DNA from: VRUE01 sp963715625
GTDB lineage: Bacteria; Actinomycetota; Thermoleophilia; Solirubrobacterales; 70-9
Assembly (NCBI GenBank): GCA_963715625.1
Contig: OY970260.1
Coordinates: 2,542,001-2,606,000 of the forward strand
Length of the DNA stretch: 64,000 nucleotides
Direction: 5' to 3'
Shown here: one piece after another, positions 52,334 to 59,329 of the stretch
Position numbering within the stretch: position 1 is the stretch's first letter
How the letters are laid out: each line of letters begins with the position of its first letter
Notes under the pieces: model-generated
The model's database searches: none
Told to the model about the DNA's origin: nothing
What the model saw: the letters and a program-made list of their open reading frames with translations, nothing else
Translations under genes and position numbers: made by a program

Positions 52334-53082
52334 GGCGCCTTCTCCAGCAGGACCACGGTCGAGCCGACGTGGGCCTCTGTCGCCGGGATCTCACGCCGGC
52401 CGACGGGGAGAAGCCCGGCCTCCTCGGCCTCGTCCTCCAGCTCCTCGGCGCTGAGAACCCGCAGCTCCACCTCGTTCATCTTCTCGTTCATGTTCCCGTC
52501 GGGGTCGACGGTCTGGCGCAGCCGGCGCAGGACGATCCGCTCGAACTCGACGATCGGCTCGAGCGGCAGGCTCGAGTAGATCCAGCCATCCACCTGGCGC
52601 ACGTCGGGCAGCGGCGGGAGCGAGCCCTGCGGGGCGGGCGCCAGCTCCTCGACGATCGCGAAAGCGGCTGTGCCTCCGGGCTCCATGCATTCGGCCACGC
52701 ACTGGAGGCAGCCGAACCGCTCCTCGCTGCCGCTGAGCAGCTGGATCAGCTGCATCGGCGCGAGCACCAGGCTGAACGTCGTCCCGAAGGGCCCGAAGTG
52801 GCGGACGTCTTCGATCTCGGCGTCTCCGGAAATGCCCCGGCACCTCTCCCACACGGCTTCGACCAGGTTGGGATCGCGGTCGAGGCCGATCACCAGGTTG
52901 GGCACGCGAGAGGCGAGGTGGTAAACGACCCGGCCGGCACCGCAGCCGAGCTCCATGATCGCGTCGTCCTCGTCGAGCGGCGCGGCGAGTTCCTCCCAGA
53001 GCGGCAGGTCGGCCTCGTAGTCGCCGCACTCCGCTTCGTTCCAGATGGCAACCTCGGGGTTGTTGCCGAAGAACAGCATCAT
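52330..53082 (-). CDS. Class I SAM-dependent methyltransferase inside the murT-gatD operon
   Basis: 250 aa. The SAM-binding motif IMELGCGAGRVVYHLA is near 42-57, followed by LVIGLDRDPNLVEAV and EDVRHFGPFGTTFSLVLAPMQLIQLL. The start ATG at 53082 overlaps the murT stop (ATGA) and the end overlaps the gatD start, so the gene is firmly embedded in the operon. Substrate unknown: context suggests a cell-wall precursor, or an associated small molecule, but that is inference. Much longer upstream reading is antisense-like and not used. Confidence 0.82.
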   Translation of the reverse strand: MMLFFGNNPEVAIWNEAECGDYEADLPLWEELAAPLDEDDAIMELGCGAGRVVYHLASRVPNLVIGLDRDPNLVEAVWERCRGISGDAEIEDVRHFGPFGTTFSLVLAPMQLIQLLSGSEERFGCLQCVAECMEPGGTAAFAIVEELAPAPQGSLPPLPDVRQVDGWIYSSLPLEPIVEFERIVLRRLRQTVDPDGNMNEKMNEVELRVLSAEELEDEAEEAGLLPVGRREIPATEAHVGSTVVLLEKAP

Positions 53083-54452
53083 CGCCAGAACTCCTTCGCG
53101 TGACCGCGGTCCGCGAGCAGCTTCCGCAGCTCCAGCAGCGCGGTGTAGGTGGGGAGGGCGAAGAGGCGCCCGCGGGCGCCCTCGAGCGCCCGGTCGAGCG
53201 AGCCCCCGATCTCCGGCTCCACCTCGATCGCCTCCACCGGCCAACCAGAGTACTTCAGCCGTACCGCAAGCTCCGGCGCCCGCGTCCCGGCGCATACCAC
53301 CCGGCGCACCGCGCCCTCCAGCAGCTCGAAGTCGGCGTCCCAGATCCAGGAGACGTCGCGCCCGTCGGCGATCCGGTCGTTGAGCGCGATCCAGAGGTCC
53401 AGCCCCTCCTCGCCGGCCTCGAGGCGAAGCGTGCGCAGGACCTCGTTGGCGCCGGCGGGGTTCTTGATCAGCAGGATCGAGAGTGCCGTGCCGGCGACCT
53501 CGATCGTCTCGACCCGGCCGAAGGCGGCCCGCATCCCGGCGAGGGCGGATGCGATCCGCTCCGGCGCCACCCCCAGCTCCAGCGCGGCGGCGACCGCGGC
53601 CAGGGCGTTGTAGACGTTGTAGAGGCCGGGGAGGGGGAGCTCCAGCCGGATCGGGCCGGCCGGGGTGCGCAGGGCGACGCGCGAGCCGTTCATCCCGAGC
53701 AGCTCGATCTCGGTCGCCGCCACCGCCGGCCGGGGGCGCAGGGCGCCACAGCCCTCGCACGAGTAATGGCCGAGGTGGCCGACGAAGGCCCGCTCGTAGG
53801 CATACGGATGGCCGCAGCGGCGGCAGTGCTTGGCGTCGAAGGCGTGCTGGAGCTCGGGCAGCGCCTGCGAGGCGTCCTCGATGCCGAAGTACGAGACGCC
53901 CTCGCGCGGCTCGCCGGCGGCGTCGCGGCCGAGGTCGGCAATCGCCGGGTCGTCGGCGTTGAGGACGAAGCGCGTGCGGCCTGCCCGCGCCTCTACCGTC
54001 TTCGCCCAGTCCTCGGCCAGGGCCTCCATCTCCCCGTAGCGGTCGAGCTGGTCGCGGAAGAGGTTGCCGAGGACGACCAGCGAAGGGTCGAGCTGGGCGG
54101 CCACCTTCGAGAGCCAGGCCTCGTCGACCTCGAAGAGGCCCTCATCTCCGCCCTGCTCGAGCAGGGCGGTGGCGACGCCCCAGGTCATGTTCGAGCCGGC
54201 CCGGTTGTGGACCGGGCGGCGACCGCCGGCCTCGAGGGCAGCGGCGATCATCCCAGCGGTCGTCGTCTTGCCGTTGGTGGCGCTGACGATCGTCGTGCCA
54301 CCGTCGAGGCGCGCTCCCAGGCGCCGCAGCGCGTCGGGCTCCAGCTTCAGCAGGAGGCGGCCCGGCAGGGTGGTGCCGCCGCCGCGGCCGCTGGCGCGGC
54401 TGGCGGCGCCGACCGCGCGAGCCGCGGAGAGCTTGAGCCCGAACGCGCTCAA
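53079..54452 (-). CDS. murT: Lipid II isoglutaminyl synthase, Mur ligase-like subunit
   Basis: 457 aa. ATP-binding NGKTTTAGM (about 60-68), Mur ligase central domain, a zinc ribbon with Cys210, Cys213, Cys232 and Cys235 (CRRCGHPY ... YSCEGCG), and the C-terminal DUF1727 region (LLIKNPAGANEVLRTL; WIALNDRIADGRDVSWIWD). With GatD it amidates D-glutamate of lipid II, needed for efficient peptidoglycan cross-linking in Actinobacteria and Firmicutes. Overlaps the lipid kinase gene upstream and the methyltransferase downstream. Confidence 0.95.
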   Translation of the reverse strand: MSAFGLKLSAARAVGAASRASGRGGGTTLPGRLLLKLEPDALRRLGARLDGGTTIVSATNGKTTTAGMIAAALEAGGRRPVHNRAGSNMTWGVATALLEQGGDEGLFEVDEAWLSKVAAQLDPSLVVLGNLFRDQLDRYGEMEALAEDWAKTVEARAGRTRFVLNADDPAIADLGRDAAGEPREGVSYFGIEDASQALPELQHAFDAKHCRRCGHPYAYERAFVGHLGHYSCEGCGALRPRPAVAATEIELLGMNGSRVALRTPAGPIRLELPLPGLYNVYNALAAVAAALELGVAPERIASALAGMRAAFGRVETIEVAGTALSILLIKNPAGANEVLRTLRLEAGEEGLDLWIALNDRIADGRDVSWIWDADFELLEGAVRRVVCAGTRAPELAVRLKYSGWPVEAIEVEPEIGGSLDRALEGARGRLFALPTYTALLELRKLLADRGHAKEFWR

Positions 54453-55342
54453 GGCCCGGACGCGGGCGCGATCACGCCGAGCGCGCGGGGCAGGATGCGC
54501 AGGGAGGCCGGAAGCTCGGTGAGGTGCTCGCCGTCGGCGTAGACGGGGAAGGGGCGGCTCGCGGTCAGTTCGAGGTGGGAGGCGCGGAAGACGCGCACCT
54601 GGTCCTCCTCGACGTGGGTGCCCTTGAACACCTTCGGCAGGTTACCCACGAAGCGCAGCTTGCCGACCTCGCCGACCGTGACGATGTCGAACTCGCCGTC
54701 GTCGAGCAGGGCGTCGGGCGCGATGTACATGCCGCCGCCGAAGGCGCGGCTGTTGGCGACCGAGACCGAGTAGCCGGTGAAGCGGTAGCGCTCCTCGCCG
54801 ACCCGGATCGTGAAGCGGCCCGGCTTCCAGGCCAGAAGCGTGCGGACGGCGGCGTAGGCGTAGACGAGGTTGCCTTGCATGAAGGAGGTCTCGTTGGCGA
54901 CCCGGTTGGCTTCGGAGTCGAAGCCGACGCTGACGATGCCGAGGAAGCGCTTGCCGTTGGCCTCGCCGACGTCGATCCTCCGGGTCTCACCGGCCGCCAG
55001 GGTCGCGACGGCGCCGGCCGGGTCGTCGGGAATGCCGAGCACGCGGGCGAGGTCGTTGCCGCGGCCGCTCGGCACGATCCCCAGCGGCGTCTCGGCGCCG
55101 GCCATCGCCCCGCCGACCGCGCCGAGGAGGCCGTCGCCGCTGCACACCACCGGCACCTCGCCGGCCTCGACCGCGCGCAGCGCCCGCTCGACGCCGTCCT
55201 CGAGGCCCTTGGTGCGCTCGACCCGGAACGGGATCCGCCGCTCGTCCAGCTCCTGCTCGACCTTTGGCAGCAGCTTCAGCGTGCGCCCACGAGCGGAGTG
55301 CGGGTTGACCAGCAGGGTGAGCGGCAGTCCCTCGATTCCCAT
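54449..55342 (-). CDS. Diacylglycerol kinase-family lipid kinase
   Basis: 297 aa DagK/YegS-type: LLVNPHSARGRTLKLLP, then the nucleotide motif region VVCSGDGLLGAVGGAM, PSGRGNDLARVLGIP and the C-terminal DAPDALLDDGEFDI-like metal site (IAPDALLDDGEFDIV). The family motif GGDGT reads SGDGL here (residues 68-72), a change in the phosphate-binding loop. It phosphorylates diacylglycerol or a related lipid at the membrane. First gene of the lipid kinase-murT-MTase-gatD operon; ATG at 55342 has TAGGCT nine bases upstream. Confidence 0.88.
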   Translation of the reverse strand: MGIEGLPLTLLVNPHSARGRTLKLLPKVEQELDERRIPFRVERTKGLEDGVERALRAVEAGEVPVVCSGDGLLGAVGGAMAGAETPLGIVPSGRGNDLARVLGIPDDPAGAVATLAAGETRRIDVGEANGKRFLGIVSVGFDSEANRVANETSFMQGNLVYAYAAVRTLLAWKPGRFTIRVGEERYRFTGYSVSVANSRAFGGGMYIAPDALLDDGEFDIVTVGEVGKLRFVGNLPKVFKGTHVEEDQVRVFRASHLELTASRPFPVYADGEHLTELPASLRILPRALGVIAPASGP

Positions 55343-55351
55343 CGAGCCGGG

Positions 55352-55357
55352 AGCCTA
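55352..55357 (-). promoter_or_regulatory. -10 box of the lipid kinase-murT-gatD operon
   Basis: TAGGCT on the minus strand, nine bases before the ATG at 55342. Confidence 0.45.
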
Positions 55358-55372
55358 GACGGGCGGCGTCGG

Positions 55373-55855
55373 TCAGCCCGGTTCAGCGAGGCGGCCGACG
55401 TAGAAGTTGCCGCTTGGGGCATCTCCGGTCGGCACAGTGGCAAAGCCATGTCTCGCAAGCCCTCGGGCGAGCGACCTGGGACGTGGCCGCAGGGGCCATC
55501 TCGGGCTCTCGGAGTAGGCCAGGTAACCGCCGGGGCGAAGCACCCGCACGACCTCCTTGGGCGACAGGGCTCCATGCAGCTGAACGACGAGGTCGAAGAA
55601 CTCCTCGGGGTAAGGAAGCGCGGCGGCCTTGCCAACCTTGAACGCGACCCGCCCCTCGGGGTCGAGGCCGACCCTGGCGGTGGCTTCGCGGACGCGCGCA
55701 GGCGAGGAGTCGACGCCCCGGACGCGTGCGGACGGGAACTCGCGCGCCAGAAACAGCACGGCCTCTCCATCTCCGCAGCCGACGACCAGGGCACGTTCGG
55801 GCGCCGGTACGTGCAGCACGGCGGACGCCAGCGAGATCAGCGGGGAGGGGGGCAC
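55373..55855 (-). CDS. Small class I SAM-dependent methyltransferase
   Basis: 160 aa. ALVVGCGDGEAVLFLAREF is the glycine-rich SAM motif, VRGVDSSPARVREA the acidic loop, and VLRPGGYLAYSES motif III. It lacks a substrate-binding domain. GTG at 55855 is the best start; the frame stays open much further upstream only because it is antisense to the cyclophilin gene. Divergent from that gene. Substrate unknown. Confidence 0.78.
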   Translation of the reverse strand: MPPSPLISLASAVLHVPAPERALVVGCGDGEAVLFLAREFPSARVRGVDSSPARVREATARVGLDPEGRVAFKVGKAAALPYPEEFFDLVVQLHGALSPKEVVRVLRPGGYLAYSESPRWPLRPRPRSLARGLARHGFATVPTGDAPSGNFYVGRLAEPG

Positions 55856-55894
55856 GGGCCGATGATCGCAAGCGCCGGGCCGAACCCGATCATC

Positions 55895-55900
55895 TAGGCT
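55895..55900 (+). promoter_or_regulatory. -10 box of the cyclophilin gene
   Basis: TAGGCT, nine bases before the ATG at 55910. Confidence 0.4.
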
Positions 55901-55909
55901 TCCGCGGCG

Positions 55910-56599
55910 ATGGAGGACCAGACAGACCGGCGCCTGATCGTCCTCGGCGTCTTCGCGCTGGTCGTCGTCGGCGTGGTCGCCGCGATCCTGATCGGGCGCA
56001 GCGGCGGCGATGAGGACTCGGCCACGACGGCGAGCGCCGACGGCTGCCGGGAAGTCGAAGCGCCGAAGCCGAAGACGGTCAGCTTCTCGAAGCCGAAGCA
56101 GGTGCTGACCAAGGGCGAGGAAGCGACGGCGGTCGTCGAGACCAGCTGCGGCACCTTCGAGATCGCGCTCGACACCCAGCGCGCGCCGAAGACGGCGAAC
56201 TCCTTCGCCTTCCTCGCCGAGGAAGGCTTCTACGACGACCTCACCTTTCACCGCGTGGCGCCCGGGTTCGTGATCCAGGGCGGCGACCCGGAAGGCACCG
56301 GCACCGGCGGGCCCGGCTACAGCGTCGACGAGAAGCCGCCCGCGAACCTGGCCTACACCAAAGGGGTGGTGGCCATGGCCAAGAGCGAAGCTGAGCCCCC
56401 CGGCCGCTCCGGCAGCCAGTTCTACGTCGTCACCGCGCCCGACGCCGGGCTGCCGCCGGAATACGCGTTCGTCGGCAAGGTCAACCAGGGCTATGACGTG
56501 GTCGAACGGATCGACGCGCTCGGTCCCCCCGGCGAAGGTGGAGACGGCGCACCCACCCAGACGGTTCTGCTCGAATCGATCACGATCGAAAAGGGGTAG
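55910..56599 (+). CDS. Membrane-anchored cyclophilin-type peptidyl-prolyl isomerase
   Basis: 229 aa. One N-terminal TM helix (about 9-28, IVLGVFALVVVGVVAAILIG), a linker, and a cyclophilin domain from about 75: FEIALDTQRAPKTANSFAFLAEEGFYDDLTFHRV, FVIQGGDP, GSQFYVVTA. It should catalyse prolyl isomerisation outside the membrane, helping folding of exported proteins. It begins a run of four redox/folding genes (cyclophilin, Bcp, VKOR, DsbA). Confidence 0.92.
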   Translation: MEDQTDRRLIVLGVFALVVVGVVAAILIGRSGGDEDSATTASADGCREVEAPKPKTVSFSKPKQVLTKGEEATAVVETSCGTFEIALDTQRAPKTANSFAFLAEEGFYDDLTFHRVAPGFVIQGGDPEGTGTGGPGYSVDEKPPANLAYTKGVVAMAKSEAEPPGRSGSQFYVVTAPDAGLPPEYAFVGKVNQGYDVVERIDALGPPGEGGDGAPTQTVLLESITIEKG

Positions 56600-56605
56600 C
56601 TGCAC

Positions 56606-56611
56606 TAGGGT
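56606..56611 (+). promoter_or_regulatory. -10 box of the Bcp gene (leaderless)
   Basis: TAGGGT, seven bases before the ATG at 56619. Confidence 0.5.
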
Positions 56612-56618
56612 CAGCCCC

Positions 56619-57119
56619 ATGGCCAAGGTCGGCGTAGGGGATGCGGCACCCGACTTCGAGCTGCCGGGCGCCGGCGGGCAGGCCTTCAAGCTCTCCGAGC
56701 ACCGAGGCCGCAACGTCGTGCTCGCCTTCTACCCGGGCGACGCGACCACCGTCTGCACCGCGCAGTTCTGTTCCTACCGCGACAACGCCGACCGGCTCGA
56801 CCGGCTCGATGCCGAGGTCGTCGGCATTTCACCCCAGTCGGTCGACTCGCACGAGCGCTGGGTCGAAGAGCAGGAGCTCAACGTGCCGCTGCTGGCCGAC
56901 GAGGACCTCGCGGTGAGCAGGCGTTACGGCGTCACCGCTTGGCTGGGCCCGCTGGCCCGCTTCACCGAGCTCGAGGACGTGCCGGGCGGTCGCTACGTGA
57001 TGCGGTCGATCTTCATCGTCGACCGCGAGGGGGTCGTCCGTTACCGGCACGTCTCGCGAACGGGGGCGACCTTCCAGTCCGTCGGCGACCTCGAGCGCGC
57101 CCTCGCCGCGCTGGGCTGA
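56619..57119 (+). CDS. bcp: Thioredoxin-dependent peroxiredoxin, Bcp/PrxQ type
   Basis: 166 aa. Peroxidatic Cys46 and resolving Cys51 (TTVCTAQFCSYRD) have the CxxxxC spacing of atypical 2-Cys PrxQ enzymes. FELPGAGGQAFKLSEHRGRNVVLAFYPGD and SIFIVDREGVVRYRHV fit the family. Reduces hydroperoxides using thioredoxin. ATG 56619 gives the family N-terminus; the upstream in-frame sequence overlaps the cyclophilin gene and is not used. Confidence 0.92.
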   Translation: MAKVGVGDAAPDFELPGAGGQAFKLSEHRGRNVVLAFYPGDATTVCTAQFCSYRDNADRLDRLDAEVVGISPQSVDSHERWVEEQELNVPLLADEDLAVSRRYGVTAWLGPLARFTELEDVPGGRYVMRSIFIVDREGVVRYRHVSRTGATFQSVGDLERALAALG

Positions 57120-57187
57120 TGCCGGCGGACGGCGCCGAGCCCCGCGCGATCACCGACTTCGCCAGCCAAATCTAGCCTCCACCGCGC

Positions 57188-57234
57188 TTCCGGTGCGCCT
57201 TATGCCACCCATGGGCACATAAAGCGCACCGGAA
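57188..57234. repeat. 47-bp palindromic repeat, copy 3
   Basis: Starts TTCCGGTGCGCCTTATG and ends CATAAAGCGCACCGGAA around a central CCCATGGG. Between bcp and the VKOR gene, 26 bp before the VKOR start. Confidence 0.93.
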
Positions 57235-57247
57235 CGGGCGGTTCCAA

Positions 57248-57253
57248 TAGCGT
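57248..57253 (+). promoter_or_regulatory. -10 box of the VKOR gene (leaderless)
   Basis: TAGCGT, seven bases before the ATG at 57261 and directly after the palindromic repeat. Confidence 0.45.
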
Positions 57254-57260
57254 TGCGGCG

Positions 57261-57692
57261 ATGAAGGCACCGGCGGAGGGGACGTTGCGGGGGATTGCGA
57301 CCTTCCTCGCGACCTTCGGCATCGGCGTCACCAGCTACATCGCGATCGTCGAGTCGGGGGGCGGCTCACCGGTCTGCGTGGCCGGCGGGCACGGGTGCCA
57401 GACGGTCGCCGAAAGCTCCTACTCGCACATGGCTGGGATCAACATCGCCGTCTTCGGCATCGTCGGCTACGTGTTGCTGCTGGGTTGCGCGCTGCTGCGC
57501 GGCGACCTCGCCCGCATGGCGGGCTTCGCGATCGCCCTCGTCGGCTTCGGCTACAGCCTCTACCTGACCTACCTCGAGCTCTTCACGATTGAGGCGATCT
57601 GCCAGTGGTGCGTGGCCAGCGCAGTCTTGATGACCTTGCTGTTTGCTACGAATTCACTCCGAATGCTTGCCTACGTGGGGACCGAGCCGTGA
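57261..57692 (+). CDS. Vitamin K epoxide reductase (VKOR) family protein
   Basis: 143 aa, four TM helices. The loop pair Cys39/Cys46 (PVCVAGGHGCQTV) and the quinone-site pair Cys114/Cys117 (AICQWC) are present. In Actinobacteria VKOR reoxidises DsbA and passes electrons to menaquinone, replacing DsbB. The DsbA-like partner starts within the stop codon of this gene (GTGA overlap), strongly supporting the pairing. Confidence 0.94.
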   Translation: MKAPAEGTLRGIATFLATFGIGVTSYIAIVESGGGSPVCVAGGHGCQTVAESSYSHMAGINIAVFGIVGYVLLLGCALLRGDLARMAGFAIALVGFGYSLYLTYLELFTIEAICQWCVASAVLMTLLFATNSLRMLAYVGTEP

Positions 57693-58462
57693 GCGGCCGC
57701 CAGGATCGCGAGGCGCGGCGCGAAGAGCGGCTGCGAGAGGAGGAGCGGGCCGGCGCGGCCGAGCGCCGCCAGAACCTGATCAAGCTCGCCAGCGCCATCG
57801 CCTTCATCGCCGTCGCAGCCGTCGTCGTCCTGATCGTCGTCAGCCAGAACCAGGGCAGCGACAGCGGTGGCGACAGCAGCAGCCTCGACGGCACCGCAGA
57901 GGTCGAGCAGGAACTGGCGGGGATCCCGCAAAACGGCATGGTCCTCGGCGAACCCGGCGCCAAGGTGACCGTGCTCGAGTTCGCCGACCTCCAGTGCCCG
58001 GTATGCAAGGGCTACTCGGAAGAAGTCCTCCCGCAGGTGATCGAAAACCAGGTCCGCAGCGGCGAAGCGAAGCTGAGCTTCCGCAACTACACGATCATCG
58101 ACGAACAGTCGATCCCGGCGGGGGCGGCGGCGATCGCCGCCGGCAAGCAGGGCCGCGGCTGGAACTTCGTCGAGCTCTTCTACCGCAACCAGGGCGCGGA
58201 GCGCTCCGGCTACGTCACCGACGAGTTCCTCACGGCGATAGCCAAAGGCGCCGGCGTGCCCGACATCTCCAGGTGGAACAGCGACCGCAAGAGCAAGGCG
58301 GTCCTCGACGAAGTCTCGGCGACCACCGCCGAAGCCCAGGAGCTCGGCTTCAACGGCACGCCGTCGTTTGCGCTGGAAGGTCCCGGCACGAAGGGGACCG
58401 AAGCGCTGGGGACGCCGGAATCGACCGAAGCCCTCGAATCGGCGATCTCGGCGGCCGGCTGA
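57689..58462 (+). CDS. Membrane-anchored DsbA-like thiol oxidoreductase
   Basis: 257 aa. A charged N-terminus, one TM helix (about 31-52), and a thioredoxin_4 domain with active site CPVC (Cys103, Cys106 in EFADLQCPVCKGYS) and cis-Pro segment FNGTPSFAL. It should introduce disulfides into exported proteins and be reoxidised by the preceding VKOR. GTG start at 57689 overlaps that gene. Unlike the DsbA-like gene at 18112, the C-terminal part of the fold is complete. Confidence 0.93.
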   Translation: MSGRQDREARREERLREEERAGAAERRQNLIKLASAIAFIAVAAVVVLIVVSQNQGSDSGGDSSSLDGTAEVEQELAGIPQNGMVLGEPGAKVTVLEFADLQCPVCKGYSEEVLPQVIENQVRSGEAKLSFRNYTIIDEQSIPAGAAAIAAGKQGRGWNFVELFYRNQGAERSGYVTDEFLTAIAKGAGVPDISRWNSDRKSKAVLDEVSATTAEAQELGFNGTPSFALEGPGTKGTEALGTPESTEALESAISAAG

Positions 58463-58503
58463 CCCGAGTAGACATAACCACCATTATCGTGCGTTGATCC
58501 TGC

Positions 58504-58529
58504 GCGGCCCCGGGTCTCCCCGGCGCCGC
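58504..58529. terminator. Possible bidirectional terminator
   Basis: GCGGC-CCGGG with CCCGG-CGCCGC in the 68-bp gap between convergent dsbA and arsR genes. No T-tract on either side, so only weakly supported. Confidence 0.3.
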
Positions 58530-58530
58530 C

Positions 58531-58872
58531 TCAGGCCGCCGGCACGCGGCTGGAGCCCACCACCTGCTTGGCCACCTCGAGCAGCTGGAAGATCCGGGGG
58601 TCGGCAACGCGGTAGTAGATGCTGTTGCCGTCGCGGCGCTTCTCGAGCACGCCCTTGCTTCGCATCGCCTTCAGGTGCTGGGACGTCGCGCCGGAATCCA
58701 GCCCCAGCGCCTTCTGGAGGTCGCCGACGGTTCGCTCGCCGTCTCGCAGCAGCTCCAGGATGCGCACCCGCGCCGGATGGCCCAGCAGCCGAAAGAAGTC
58801 GGCCTTGCGCCGGTAGATCGGCGGTGCCTCCGCGTTAACTGCCCGCCAGCGCGTCGGGGTCAAGGCGACCAT
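58531..58872 (-). CDS. ArsR-family transcriptional regulator
   Basis: 113 aa winged helix: FFRLLGHPARVRILELLRDGERTVGDL, recognition helix LDSGATSQHLKAMRSKGVLEKRRDGNSIYYRV. No obvious metal-binding cysteines. Start ATG at 58872, one base after the stop of the 20-kDa subunit gene, so it is the last gene of the hydrogenase-like operon. In Mycobacterium tuberculosis the ArsR-type regulator Rv0081 likewise sits beside the hydrogenase-4-like genes Rv0082-Rv0087, a similar arrangement. Probably regulates this operon. Confidence 0.88.
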   Translation of the reverse strand: MVALTPTRWRAVNAEAPPIYRRKADFFRLLGHPARVRILELLRDGERTVGDLQKALGLDSGATSQHLKAMRSKGVLEKRRDGNSIYYRVADPRIFQLLEVAKQVVGSSRVPAA

Positions 58873-58873
58873 G

Positions 58874-59329
58874 CTACCGCCGCTCCATCGCGTCGAGCAG
58901 GTGCCTGGCGATCGTCTCGGGGTCCGGTGGGCAGCCCGGGACGCGGATGTCAACCGGCAGGATCCGCTCGAGCGGTTCGGCCAGCTCCGCTTTCGCGGCG
59001 AGGACGTTGCAGCCGAGGGCGCAGTCGCCCAGGGCCGCAACCCTGCGCGGCTCCGGCATCGACTCATATGCCGCCCGCAGGGCCCCCAGCATGCGCGTCG
59101 TCACCGGACCGGTGACGAGCAGCACGTCGGCGTGGCGTGGCGAGGCGACGACGTTCAGCCCGAAGCGCTGCAGGTCGTAGAAGGGGTTTGCGGCTGCCGC
59201 CAACTCGTGCTCGCATCCGTTGCAGGAGCCGGCGTTAACGTGGCGCAGCGCCAGCGAGCCGCGCGTCCGCGCCGGCGGCAGCGCGATCTCGGTTCGCAGG
59301 CGCCGCAGCTGTCGCAACAGGACGAACAT
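58874..59329 (-). CDS. Hydrogenase-4/complex I 20-kDa (NuoB/HyfI-like) subunit
   Basis: 151 aa. Ligands of a proximal 4Fe-4S cluster are all present: Cys36 and Cys39 (GSCNGCEHE), Cys103 (LGDCALGCNV) and Cys133 (VPGCPPDP). Should pass electrons between ferredoxin-type centres and the large subunit or quinone on the inner face of the membrane. ATG at 59329 shares one base with the stop codon of the large-subunit gene before it. Confidence 0.9.
   Translation of the reverse strand: MFVLLRQLRRLRTEIALPPARTRGSLALRHVNAGSCNGCEHELAAAANPFYDLQRFGLNVVASPRHADVLLVTGPVTTRMLGALRAAYESMPEPRRVAALGDCALGCNVLAAKAELAEPLERILPVDIRVPGCPPDPETIARHLLDAMERR

Noticed and set aside
52330..53760. A 476-aa form of the methyltransferase in the murT operon
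   Set aside because: The first 226 codons are inside murT in another frame and show no homology; the ATG overlapping the murT stop fits the operon pattern.
55373..56713. A 446-aa protein on the minus strand
   Set aside because: Only its last 160 residues match a methyltransferase; the rest is antisense to the cyclophilin gene at 55910-56599.
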